Notes: a model not told the origin generated them from the letters alone. Numbered from the stretch's first letter, positions 1 to 5,051 are shown. The stretch is 5,605 bases of DNA from Nitrosopumilaceae archaeon (GCA_013330055.1 DUJB01000026.1:1-5605), one strand, 5' to 3'. Program-made: numbers and translations.

Positions 1-71
1 TAATCCTCTACATTATCGGTTCTTTCTGATCCTTCATCATATGGAACACCATCTTTGTCAAGAGGTAACAC
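1..71 (-). CDS. Possible 5' fragment of a minus-strand gene cut by the window edge
   Basis: The reverse strand is open from a GTG at 71 to the left edge. It gives about 23 residues rich in Asp and Glu, with a protein-like sequence (it starts LPLDKDGVPYDEG) and codons like those of the other genes. The same frame is open further upstream, including two Cys codons, to an in-frame TAG near 110, but GTG71 is the only usual start codon in it. A TATA-like box on the reverse strand at 113-122 would place transcription initiation near 93, where an ATG lies in a different frame that stops after 11 codons. Either the GTG start is real with a short leader, or there is a small indel. I cannot name the product. 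An open frame of this length can also occur by chance. Confidence 0.3.
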   Translation of the reverse strand, partial: MLPLDKDGVPYDEGSERTDNVED

Positions 72-111
72 ATAGCAAAATGTGTGTTGGCATGTAAAAA
101 AGATAACCTAA

Positions 112-122
112 TAGATATATTG
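112..122 (+). promoter_or_regulatory. TATA-like box, probably for the gene at 143
   Basis: The AT-rich motif TAGATATATTG is centred near 117, about 26 bp ahead of the ATG at 143. That is the usual distance from an archaeal TATA box to the transcription start, so the mRNA would be leaderless. The core is nearly symmetric and could also serve the opposite strand. Confidence 0.5.
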
Positions 123-142
123 CAAAATTCAAAATTAAGATC

Positions 143-649
143 ATGATCTTTAGTACAATCACAGAAGAATTACAAAAAGAACTAAAATCGAACATGGCGC
201 AAATCAGATTTTTATTGATGAAATCACCAGCAGTTGCCTTTACAACAATGAATGAGATTGCTACAAGGGTAGGAAAAAAATACAAAATGTCATTACTTCT
301 AAACTTCCCACAAATTGGAAAGATAGAAGATTACGAATCCTATGGAACGCAGGACATCAGCATGATAATTGATATGACACGAAAAGTGTTTCCAATTAAA
401 AGAGAAATGATAAAATCCAAGGCAAAAGAGGTTTTTGGAGATATAAAAGTTGAAGATGCCTATATGTATGAAGGAAAAGAAGGTGTCAAGGTTTTTTTGG
501 AATCAGGTAGGATTGACATACTTCCTCACTCTCTGCACGTATGGTGTAAATTTAATAGTAAAGTGACAGAGTTTTGTGACTGGCTCTTGAATAATTGTTA
601 TCAGCTAGATCCAGGCGTGAGTGGTGCAAGAAGCGAAGTTAACTCATAA
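143..649 (+). CDS. Conserved-looking hypothetical protein, 168 aa, soluble
   Basis: I do not recognise this protein. It has no signal peptide or membrane segment and should be cytoplasmic. The N-terminal half is Lys-rich and mixed alpha/beta, with helical stretches at about residues 5-25 and 30-45. A second half at about 85-150 reads as alternating strands and helices. The ATG at 143 is favoured because a TATA-like box sits about 26 bp upstream, which fits a leaderless transcript; an internal Met at residue 18 (position 194) is the main alternative. Near the C-terminus are two Cys residues in a hydrophobic stretch (CDWLLNNCY). The last 15 or so residues are encoded inside the 3' end of the convergent gene at 601-1284, a 49-bp tail-to-tail overlap. 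The tail may therefore be a non-conserved extension. Codon use and composition match the neighbours, so it is very likely a real gene of unknown function. Confidence 0.8.
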   Translation: MIFSTITEELQKELKSNMAQIRFLLMKSPAVAFTTMNEIATRVGKKYKMSLLLNFPQIGKIEDYESYGTQDISMIIDMTRKVFPIKREMIKSKAKEVFGDIKVEDAYMYEGKEGVKVFLESGRIDILPHSLHVWCKFNSKVTEFCDWLLNNCYQLDPGVSGARSEVNS

Positions 650-1284
650 GAATATTGCAAATTGCCATCTATATCATATACCTCAGCTCTTACTGGAAGA
701 GGAAGATTGTCAACAATCCAGAATTTATTTTCGTTATTTCCTATCTTGTAAGATACTGTAAAGGCATCTACAGAACCAAATGCAAATGAGATCTTCCCAT
801 GATCTGTGACAGTAAGATCCTGTGTTGACGCTCCAATGAAAACAGTATCCCAAACTGCTTTTTTGACAAGATACTTTTCTTCAAGCGCAATATCCCTAAT
901 AGCAAAAATGGTTTTATCAAGAATTTGAAAATATGGTGTAGCCTCTTCTGATACCTTACCAAAGGTGTAAGCGCTACTCAGAGAAGTTCTTTGATCAATT
1001 TTTTGGCCTGTAACGCTGTCATCAATTTGAACAAAGATCATTTGTTTTGTTGAGATATCATTAAAAAATCCAATCTTTGCAGAAAACTTTGCGCCATCTG
1101 CAGATATGACATCATAAAGCATCGTAGGATTGTATTCTGCGCCTTTACCTATGTGCCATTTACTTGCATCTCTTGGAATTATATTTTCATCTTGCCCAGG
1201 TAATCCTATCAATATTGGATATAATAGACCTACAACCGCTGCAGAAATCAGAATGATTACTCCAATCTTTGCTTTACTATTCAT
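601..1284 (-). CDS. Membrane-anchored extracytoplasmic protein, 227 aa, paralogous to part of the upstream cupredoxin protein
   Basis: The N-terminus is a short basic stretch followed by one hydrophobic segment at about residues 8-28. The rest is hydrophilic and beta-rich, so this is probably a signal-anchor protein facing outside. Residues 43-48 (WHIGKG) and 170-217 resemble residues 29-34 (WYVGQG) and 161-211 of the protein encoded just upstream. Shared landmarks in the second block are an F-T-V-type strand, an N-K-(F/I)-W motif (residues 186-189), a P-(L/F)-P-V-(R/K)-A motif (196-200) and a terminal QY-(S/Q)-(Y/F)-EL strand (210-215). It lacks the copper domain. The gene starts 13 bp after the stop of the cupredoxin gene on the same strand, so the two are probably co-transcribed. 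No clear Shine-Dalgarno precedes the ATG. The function is unknown; a partner or regulator of the surface copper protein is one possibility, by inference only. Confidence 0.85.
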   Translation of the reverse strand: MNSKAKIGVIILISAAVVGLLYPILIGLPGQDENIIPRDASKWHIGKGAEYNPTMLYDVISADGAKFSAKIGFFNDISTKQMIFVQIDDSVTGQKIDQRTSLSSAYTFGKVSEEATPYFQILDKTIFAIRDIALEEKYLVKKAVWDTVFIGASTQDLTVTDHGKISFAFGSVDAFTVSYKIGNNENKFWIVDNLPLPVRAEVYDIDGNLQYSYELTSLLAPLTPGSS

Positions 1285-1297
1285 TTACGTCAAACTT

Positions 1298-2857
1298 TTA
1301 GAATTTAGTATATGTTATGTTTTTGAATTTAGAAATTATGATACTTGCTGCAACAACCAAAACCATTATTATCATAACACTTGTTGGAAATTCTGGAATT
1401 GCAGTAGGATCAACTGTTATAGAACCAGTCATCCAAGGATGAACTTGGCAGAAATACGAGTAAGTGCCCTTTTCATCAAGCACAGTTTCAAATTTCTTTC
1501 CTGGGCCAAACAGGCCACTATCAAACTTACCATCTGGTCCTTCCGTCGGGGTTCCGCTAGTTACTGTGTGTGAAGCAGTATCACTGTTAGTCCAAGTAAT
1601 TGTAGAACCTGGAGTCACAGATGTATCTGTAGGATCATAGAAAATTTCATTATCAATATTTGCCGCACCTTCTGGCATATCAATCGTAATTTTCATAGGC
1701 GGATTTGGTTTTGTTACAGGTGGTTTAACCTCTGGCGGGGTAACAGTACCTGAACCTTTTGCAACATCAATATCAATTTTTAGGCTTCCACTCTTTGTGG
1801 TATCAGGAGCAATTCCATCAGGACCTGTGCCATAAACATGAATAACATAGTGAGCGATTCCTAGTGGTTCCTTTACTTGCATCGTTCTGAATTCTTTACC
1901 AACTGGTGCAAAGAGATGATCTCTACCTTGTTCTTGTGCAAATGATCTTAGAAAGTTACCATCGTCATCTACAACAAATATGTCATAATGAACATCTGAT
2001 TCAAACTGGTTTGGATCAAATGATTTTTCGAATTCAAAGTTCCATGTGATTTCGCAACCACTTTGGGGGGTTTCAGGTGAGTAGCTGTATGCAACAATCA
2101 TCCCATGAGAATCAAGACTTTTTTGTCCACGTTTAATAGAATCATCTTTTGGACATTGTTCTTCTGGAGTAACAGGAGTAGCAACAACATCAAAAAAGTC
2201 AGGAGGAGTCGTAGTGTTTCCATATTCTAACAACTCAAACTGATACTGAACTGGAATAGTCCCAGCAGTTACGTCTACAAAAGTGAGTGCTTTCACTGGA
2301 AATGGCATATTTGGTGCTACCCAAATTTTGTTATCTGAAGATTTGTGCCAGCCAACAACAACAGTATCAAATACACCCGCTTTAACGGCAACTGTTTCTG
2401 TTTGACCTGTCGGTCCTACTTGCATGCCTCCAATGGATCCAATCTTACCCCAAGCTGGAGCTGCAAAATCTTTTGGATCAAGTCTTGTCGTAAAACCTGA
2501 TAGCCACACAATGGAGCTTTTGTAAGCTGATGCATATGGACCTATACCATCACTGAAACCGATTGGTTCTGGAGCAACTCGTCCAACTTGCATGTCTCCT
2601 TTAACAATTTTATTCGTCCCCTCTTTTACAAGAACTTGCATATCCCAATCACCATGTTCTGTTTTTCCCTTTATCCAGAAATCCATTTCAAACTGTGTAC
2701 ATGACTTGTAGTCAACTTGACAAAGATCATACCTAAAATAGTCTCCTTCCTTTAATCCCTGCCCTACATACCAAGTATCAGCTGCAAGTACACTCTTAAT
2801 TCCAATAGGAACAACGAGCAAAATTGTGAAAAAAACAATTGCCAGATACTTTTTCAA
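1298..2857 (-). CDS. Secreted multi-domain blue (type 1) copper protein with PEF-type C-terminal anchor, 519 aa
   Basis: A signal peptide covers about residues 1-25 (basic KK, hydrophobic core, VLA cleavage region). Residues 28-213 form the domain shared with the downstream gene. Residues 240-366 look like an unnamed beta-sandwich domain. A Pro-rich linker spans about 370-388. Residues 389-484 are a plastocyanin-type cupredoxin with all expected type 1 copper ligands: His430 (in SHTVTSG), then Cys470, His473 and Met476 (in YFCQVHPWM). The C-terminus has IPEF at 487-490, a hydrophobic helix at 491-509 and basic residues, like the PEF/PEFG-CTERM sorting signals of archaea. It should be exported and held at the outer membrane face, where it could carry electrons; ammonia-oxidising archaea use many plastocyanin-like proteins for this. 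The start is a TTG: it is the first usual start after an in-frame stop 9 bp upstream, and it begins the signal peptide correctly. An ATG 10 bp upstream is out of frame. It is probably the first gene of an operon with the 227-aa gene. The copper domain is certain; the precise redox partner is unknown. Confidence 0.93.
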   Translation of the reverse strand: MKKYLAIVFFTILLVVPIGIKSVLAADTWYVGQGLKEGDYFRYDLCQVDYKSCTQFEMDFWIKGKTEHGDWDMQVLVKEGTNKIVKGDMQVGRVAPEPIGFSDGIGPYASAYKSSIVWLSGFTTRLDPKDFAAPAWGKIGSIGGMQVGPTGQTETVAVKAGVFDTVVVGWHKSSDNKIWVAPNMPFPVKALTFVDVTAGTIPVQYQFELLEYGNTTTPPDFFDVVATPVTPEEQCPKDDSIKRGQKSLDSHGMIVAYSYSPETPQSGCEITWNFEFEKSFDPNQFESDVHYDIFVVDDDGNFLRSFAQEQGRDHLFAPVGKEFRTMQVKEPLGIAHYVIHVYGTGPDGIAPDTTKSGSLKIDIDVAKGSGTVTPPEVKPPVTKPNPPMKITIDMPEGAANIDNEIFYDPTDTSVTPGSTITWTNSDTASHTVTSGTPTEGPDGKFDSGLFGPGKKFETVLDEKGTYSYFCQVHPWMTGSITVDPTAIPEFPTSVMIIMVLVVAASIIISKFKNITYTKF

Positions 2858-2880
2858 GTAATGTCATAAAACGAAATCCT

Positions 2881-2891
2881 ATAGTTAAATC
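2881..2891 (-). promoter_or_regulatory. TATA-like box for the cupredoxin operon
   Basis: Read on the minus strand this is GATTTAACTAT, centred about 29 bp before the TTG start at 2857, which would give a very short or absent leader. A second AT-rich candidate (CTATTTGAAAG) lies about 10 bp further upstream and could instead give a leader of roughly 10-15 nt. The 75-bp gap between divergent starts (2857 and 2933) therefore serves both directions. Confidence 0.4.
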
Positions 2892-2901
2892 TTTCAAATA
2901 G

Positions 2902-2911
2902 GCAAATATAC
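2902..2911 (+). promoter_or_regulatory. TATA-like box for the microprotein gene at 2933
   Basis: The motif GCAAATATAC is centred about 26 bp before the ATG at 2933, so the transcript would start at or next to the start codon. This spacing is the main reason for accepting that ATG. Confidence 0.5.
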
Positions 2912-2932
2912 TGGAAAAATATTATCTCGGAC

Positions 2933-3103
2933 ATGTGCGAATGCGACAAAGTACACCTCTATGAGGTTGAATTCAAACTTGATGGCATGGCTGTTGTTCC
3001 AACGCATAAGAATTGTGGAGATCGCTTAAACGAAAAACAGGTAGATAAATTCCAAAAGGAATTGGTAAAATCTTGGGATCTTGAAGAGGAAGAAGAAAAG
3101 TAA
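2933..3103 (+). CDS. Small Cys-containing acidic protein, 56 aa
   Basis: The frame runs from ATG at 2933 to TAA at 3101-3103. The N-terminus has a Cys-x-Cys pair (Cys2, Cys4). His8, His25 and a third Cys at residue 28 (in HKNCGD) follow, and these could together bind a metal ion. Residues 33-50 look helical and the C-terminus is a run of Glu ending EEEEEK. The protein has no signal peptide or membrane segment, so it should be cytoplasmic. I do not recognise the family. It is divergent from the copper-protein operon, sharing a 75-bp intergenic region, and convergent with the 47-aa Cys-rich gene at 3145-3288. A TATA-like box lies 26 bp upstream and codon use matches the neighbours, which supports a real gene despite its size. 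A role in metal or redox handling is only an inference from the cysteines. Confidence 0.72.
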   Translation: MCECDKVHLYEVEFKLDGMAVVPTHKNCGDRLNEKQVDKFQKELVKSWDLEEEEEK

Positions 3104-3107
3104 TCAG

Positions 3108-3131
3108 AATATTAAAAAAGAAAGGAAAAAG
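3108..3131 (-). terminator. T-rich terminator of the 47-aa Cys-rich gene
   Basis: On the minus strand, just past the stop of the gene at 3145-3288, the sequence has several T-runs (CCTTTTTCCTTTCTTTTTT) with no strong hairpin. Archaeal RNA polymerase terminates at such U-tracts. Confidence 0.5.
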
Positions 3132-3144
3132 GAGTCGCGAAAAT

Positions 3145-3288
3145 CTACTTATATTGCTTTACGTTTTCTTTGCAAACACTAGCTTTGCATTGACATGTTG
3201 AATCGCATAAGCATTCTCCTGCTTCTTCACAGTCACAAGTACTATCTGTCCCCGTTGGAGATCCACATCCGCATGATGCATCTGTCAT
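3145..3288 (-). CDS. Metallothionein-like Cys-rich microprotein, 47 aa
   Basis: The frame runs from ATG (3288-3286) to TAG (3147-3145). Nine of 47 residues are Cys, at positions 6, 8, 18, 20, 26, 28, 32, 34 and 39, making four Cys-x-Cys pairs. The segments between are short and acidic or polar (Asp, Glu, Ser, Thr, Gly), with almost no hydrophobic core. This is the hallmark layout of metallothioneins and similar metal-thiolate peptides that bind Cu(I), Zn(II) or Cd(II) in the cytoplasm. It has no signal peptide. The C-terminal eight residues are Lys-rich. A TATA-like box about 27 bp upstream fits a leaderless transcript, and a T-rich terminator follows the stop, so it is probably its own transcription unit downstream of the gene at 3345-4232. 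I cannot assign it to a named family; it could instead bind an Fe-S cluster or be a structural Zn protein. Metal buffering is inferred from composition and the nearby copper protein. Confidence 0.78.
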   Translation of the reverse strand: MTDASCGCGSPTGTDSTCDCEEAGECLCDSTCQCKASVCKENVKQYK

Positions 3289-3310
3289 ATCAAAGAGGAT
3301 CTCCCACAGG

Positions 3311-3319
3311 GTTTTAAAG
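3311..3319 (-). promoter_or_regulatory. TATA-like box for the metallothionein-like gene
   Basis: On the minus strand CTTTAAAAC is centred about 27 bp before the ATG at 3288, which predicts a leaderless mRNA. No separate operator is evident between the box and the start. Confidence 0.5.
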
Positions 3320-3325
3320 GTTTAT

Positions 3326-3340
3326 CAGAAAATTAAAAAC
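3326..3340 (-). terminator. T-rich terminator of the 295-aa gene
   Basis: Immediately after the TAA at 3345-3347, the minus strand reads GTTTTTAATTTTCTG, a U-tract type archaeal terminator without an obvious hairpin. It separates this gene from the Cys-rich gene that follows, whose TATA box lies just beyond it. Confidence 0.45.
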
Positions 3341-3344
3341 GCTG

Positions 3345-4232
3345 TTATACATACTGATTTTTTATGGTTGATAGAATTTCATTAATGGTTTTTAAGAGGA
3401 GTGATGCGTGGTGCTCGACAACTAATGGATCACTTTCAGTGTCTAATGCAACTCTGAGAATGTGAATAAAATCTAATTTTTTATGTAACGAATCTTTGAT
3501 TTTAATTATATTATTCCTGTTTGTATAACCAAGATAGAAATAACAATCAGAAAGAAACGAATTTTGTACTAGATAGCTATATTTTCTTTCTATAATTTTC
3601 GAATGACCATTAGATTCTACCATGTCAGAAAACCCTACAGTAGACTTGAGCATTCTATGTAGAAGTGACGTAGATGCTCTTTCTATTCCTAGACATTGAT
3701 GTACTATTTCAAAATTTTCATTTATGTTATTTTTTTTGAATTTGCGTATAGATTCTAACATATGTGTAGGACTGGGTCTTTTGAGATTTATTAGCGATAT
3801 TGCATCAGCAAGAAAAAATGCGCTACATTTTACCCATACGGGCGCAAACGGATCAGATGTTTTGATCCCTTCTTTTGCTCTTGTTGCACATATTCCTGCA
3901 TCAACTAGACAACTTTGAGTATATGAGTTTGAAATCTTGGTCTGTTTTTCTTTAATTTCTGTCAGAAAGATACGTAGTTTCCATTGCTCATCTGATATGA
4001 TTCGCATATTTTCGAATTGTCTAAGAATTGCAGGATTAGTTTCAGAAAGTGAACCATGGTGAAGTTTGATTAATTCGCCATCAATTTCATGTATAGATTC
4101 ATTTTTTTTGTCGTCAAATACGGTTATGTTGTACTCACAGCATTCAAAGTTCATACCATTACTTCGACAACCTCCAAGTCCAATTGGAAAATGAGAAATC
4201 AAAAGTTTCGGTATTAGATTTTTTAATTCCAT
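3345..4232 (-). CDS. Hypothetical protein, 295 aa, with a possible degenerate nucleotidyltransferase-like N-terminus and a helical C-terminal region
   Basis: There is no signal peptide or membrane segment, so the protein is probably cytoplasmic. Residues 20-39 have the layout of the nucleotidyltransferase-fold signature: a Gly-Gly turn (20-21), an Arg and Gly (23, 26), then the strand EYNITVF (33-39) where active enzymes have Asp-x-Asp followed by hydrophobic residues. Here the two positions are Glu33 and Asn35, so if the match is right the site is altered. A following strand with acidic residues (Glu49, Asp51) and a helix at about 80-97 also fit that fold. Residues 105-295 are mostly helical, with conserved-looking motifs DPFAPVWVKC (127-136) and LKRPSPTHMLESIRKF (150-165). 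Nucleotidyltransferases are often followed by such helical domains. Ten Cys residues are scattered without paired zinc motifs. The ATG is supported by a TATA-like box about 29 bp upstream. It may equally be an unrelated lineage-specific family; that it is a gene is nearly certain. Confidence 0.85.
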   Translation of the reverse strand: MELKNLIPKLLISHFPIGLGGCRSNGMNFECCEYNITVFDDKKNESIHEIDGELIKLHHGSLSETNPAILRQFENMRIISDEQWKLRIFLTEIKEKQTKISNSYTQSCLVDAGICATRAKEGIKTSDPFAPVWVKCSAFFLADAISLINLKRPSPTHMLESIRKFKKNNINENFEIVHQCLGIERASTSLLHRMLKSTVGFSDMVESNGHSKIIERKYSYLVQNSFLSDCYFYLGYTNRNNIIKIKDSLHKKLDFIHILRVALDTESDPLVVEHHASLLLKTINEILSTIKNQYV

Positions 4233-4255
4233 AGAAAAAATTACTTTTATTTTTG

Positions 4256-4266
4256 CTATAAAGTAT
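4256..4266 (-). promoter_or_regulatory. TATA-like box for the 295-aa gene
   Basis: On the minus strand TACTTTATAGC is centred about 29 bp upstream of the ATG at 4232, predicting a leader of only a few bases. The tRNA promoter lies divergently about 50 bp further along. Confidence 0.45.
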
Positions 4267-4308
4267 CCAAGCTGTTAAATTTTACAATTCCATGTATTGC
4301 TAAAACAT

Positions 4309-4318
4309 TGCTTTAAAT
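4309..4318 (+). promoter_or_regulatory. TATA-like (box A) promoter of tRNA-Glu
   Basis: The motif TGCTTTAAAT is centred roughly 30 bp before the mature tRNA 5' end at 4345. Initiation would fall a few bases upstream of the tRNA, leaving a short 5' leader for RNase P. Confidence 0.5.
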
Positions 4319-4344
4319 TGCTAATTCCTGATGGCTTTTAGCAA

Positions 4345-4420
4345 GCTCCTGTGGTGTAGTCCGGCTAAGCATACTGCCCTCTCAAGGCAGTGATCCCGGG
4401 TTCAAATCCCGGCGGGAGCA
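4345..4420 (+). tRNA. tRNA-Glu, anticodon CTC
   Basis: The 76-nt sequence folds into a full cloverleaf. The 7-bp acceptor stem pairs 4345-4351 (GCTCCTG) with 4413-4419 (CGGGAGC), including one G-U pair, and the discriminator base is A at 4420. The D-arm is GTGT/ATAC (one G-U pair). The anticodon stem CTGCC/GGCAG encloses the loop CTCTCAA, with anticodon CTC at 4381-4383, which reads GAG (glutamate). The T-arm is CCGGG/CCCGG around TTCAAAT. The 3' CCA is not encoded, since TAG follows the discriminator base, so it must be added by CCA-adding enzyme, as is common in archaea. There is no intron. Its GC content is much higher than the surrounding sequence. Confidence 0.97.
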
Positions 4421-4423
4421 TAG

Positions 4424-4432
4424 AATTTTTTT
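4424..4432 (+). terminator. T-run terminator after tRNA-Glu
   Basis: A run of seven T residues (4426-4432) begins six bases after the tRNA 3' end. Oligo-T tracts of this kind end archaeal tRNA transcripts. Confidence 0.6.
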
Positions 4433-4473
4433 AAAACTCATTAATTATTTTAGAAAGAGTTATTATTATTTTT

Positions 4474-4501
4474 GGTTATCTAGAAATACAGGTTAATAAC
4501 C
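4474..4501. repeat. Small inverted repeats upstream of the 56-aa Cys-rich gene
   Basis: GGTTAT at 4474-4479 is the inverted complement of ATAACC at 4496-4501, 16 bp apart. Within it, 4491-4501 (GGTTAATAACC) is itself a palindrome with 5-bp arms around one base. It lies between the likely TATA region (about 4482-4490) and the ATG at 4511, where a repressor could bind. With AT-rich arms this short, chance is a real possibility. Confidence 0.3.
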
Positions 4502-4510
4502 ATATAACAC

Positions 4511-4681
4511 ATGGTTGGACCAAAAGATGGCGGATTTGGTTTTGATGGTGCACCAAAATATTCTAAATTAGAAGATAAAAATGCCATATGTATTCAGTGT
4601 CAAGCAGGCCAACATGGCAAATGTCTCGCTAAAAACAACTCTGAGATGCTTTGTGATTGTGAGTTATGTCTAATTTCCTAA
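4511..4681 (+). CDS. Small Cys-rich, probably zinc-binding protein, 56 aa
   Basis: The frame runs from ATG at 4511 to TAA at 4679-4681. The first 20 residues are Gly-rich and probably disordered (MVGPKDGGFGFDG). Then come Cys27-x2-Cys30, His35, Cys38, and Cys48-x-Cys50-x2-Cys53, which is enough for one or two metal sites. The spacing suggests a small zinc-ribbon-like or treble-clef-like module, but I cannot match it to a named family. It has no signal peptide or membrane helix, so it should be cytoplasmic. The gene follows tRNA-Glu on the same strand but is separated by a T-run, so it is probably its own unit. An AT-rich box (about 4482-4490, AGAAATACA) lies near the right distance for a leaderless start, though it is a weak TATA match. 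A short palindrome sits between this box and the start codon. Small zinc proteins of this kind are common in archaea and often act in nucleic-acid or protein binding; which applies here is unknown. Confidence 0.75.
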   Translation: MVGPKDGGFGFDGAPKYSKLEDKNAICIQCQAGQHGKCLAKNNSEMLCDCELCLIS

Positions 4682-4787
4682 TTTTATCGCATAAAGAAAC
4701 TTTTGGGATACAAGTTATTTTACTATTCCAGAACAACAAAGCCAGCAGGTAGCAAACGGTAAAACAAAAACCCAACCATATTAGAAA
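4682..4787. other. Intergenic stretch without a supported gene
   Basis: This gap separates convergent genes. The plus strand is open in one frame for 29 codons (4695-4784) and reads like protein (it contains PEQQSQQVANG), but it lacks any ATG, GTG or TTG start and follows a TAA. It could be a decayed gene end or chance. The minus strand has a T-rich stretch just past the stop of the 87-aa gene. Confidence 0.5.
4757..4774 (-). terminator. T-rich terminator of the 87-aa zinc-finger gene
   Basis: On the minus strand, 14 bases past the TAG at 4788-4790, the sequence reads GGGTTTTTGTTTTACC. The two U-tracts fit archaeal termination. Confidence 0.4.
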
Positions 4788-5051
4788 CTAATAATAGATT
4801 TCGTAATGAGAGGATACTTTTGGTATATCTGGATCCTTTGTTCTATAGCCAGATTTTTTGATTGTTAGAATATCAATTTTTATACCATTTTTTGTTTTTA
4901 GTGATTGGACATTTAGACAATTTTGGTGGTATTCTTGTGTGGTCGTGTTGTTACATATGTTACATATTCGTTGAGTTGGTTTTCTGCATTCTGAGCAAGT
5001 TAAATGTGAGATTAATTCTCCCCCGCACATCCTACATGATTGGTCTGGCAT
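4788..5051 (-). CDS. Double zinc-finger small protein, 87 aa
   Basis: The N-terminal half holds four evenly arranged metal-ligand pairs: Cys6-x2-Cys9, Cys19-x2-Cys22, Cys30-x2-Cys33 and His42-x2-Cys45. This supports two zinc sites, either sequential (C4 then C3H) or cross-braced. The first part (CRMCGGEL...LTCSEC) resembles a short zinc ribbon. The C-terminal half (residues 50-87) has no Cys, is Lys-rich, carries a beta-prone stretch (GIKIDILTIKK) and ends in Tyr residues. There is no signal peptide, so it is cytoplasmic. The ATG at 5051 directly precedes the first zinc knuckle, and an AT-rich TATA-like box lies about 23 bp upstream. I do not recognise a named family; the layout suits a nucleic-acid or protein-binding adaptor. 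It is convergent with the 56-aa Cys-rich gene at 4511 and is followed by a T-rich terminator. Confidence 0.83.
   Translation of the reverse strand: MPDQSCRMCGGELISHLTCSECRKPTQRICNICNNTTTQEYHQNCLNVQSLKTKNGIKIDILTIKKSGYRTKDPDIPKVSSHYEIYY

Noticed and set aside
58..285. Minus-strand 75-codon ORF with hydrophobic sequence
   Set aside because: It overlaps the better-supported gene at 143-649 on the opposite strand, and its hydrophobicity is what the antisense of Lys-rich codons gives.
768..962. Minus-strand 64-codon ORF inside the 227-aa gene
   Set aside because: It lies wholly inside the 227-aa gene in another frame, with no promoter or domain support.
1130..1573. Plus-strand 147-codon ORF
   Set aside because: It is antisense to the 3' part of the cupredoxin gene, whose copper-ligand motifs prove the minus-strand frame.
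3724..3918. Plus-strand 64-codon ORF
   Set aside because: It lies entirely antisense within the 295-aa gene and has no promoter-like signal of its own.
4345..4420. Possible integration site in tRNA-Glu
   Set aside because: No repeat of the tRNA 3' end, no integrase gene and no mobile-element genes are visible in the window.
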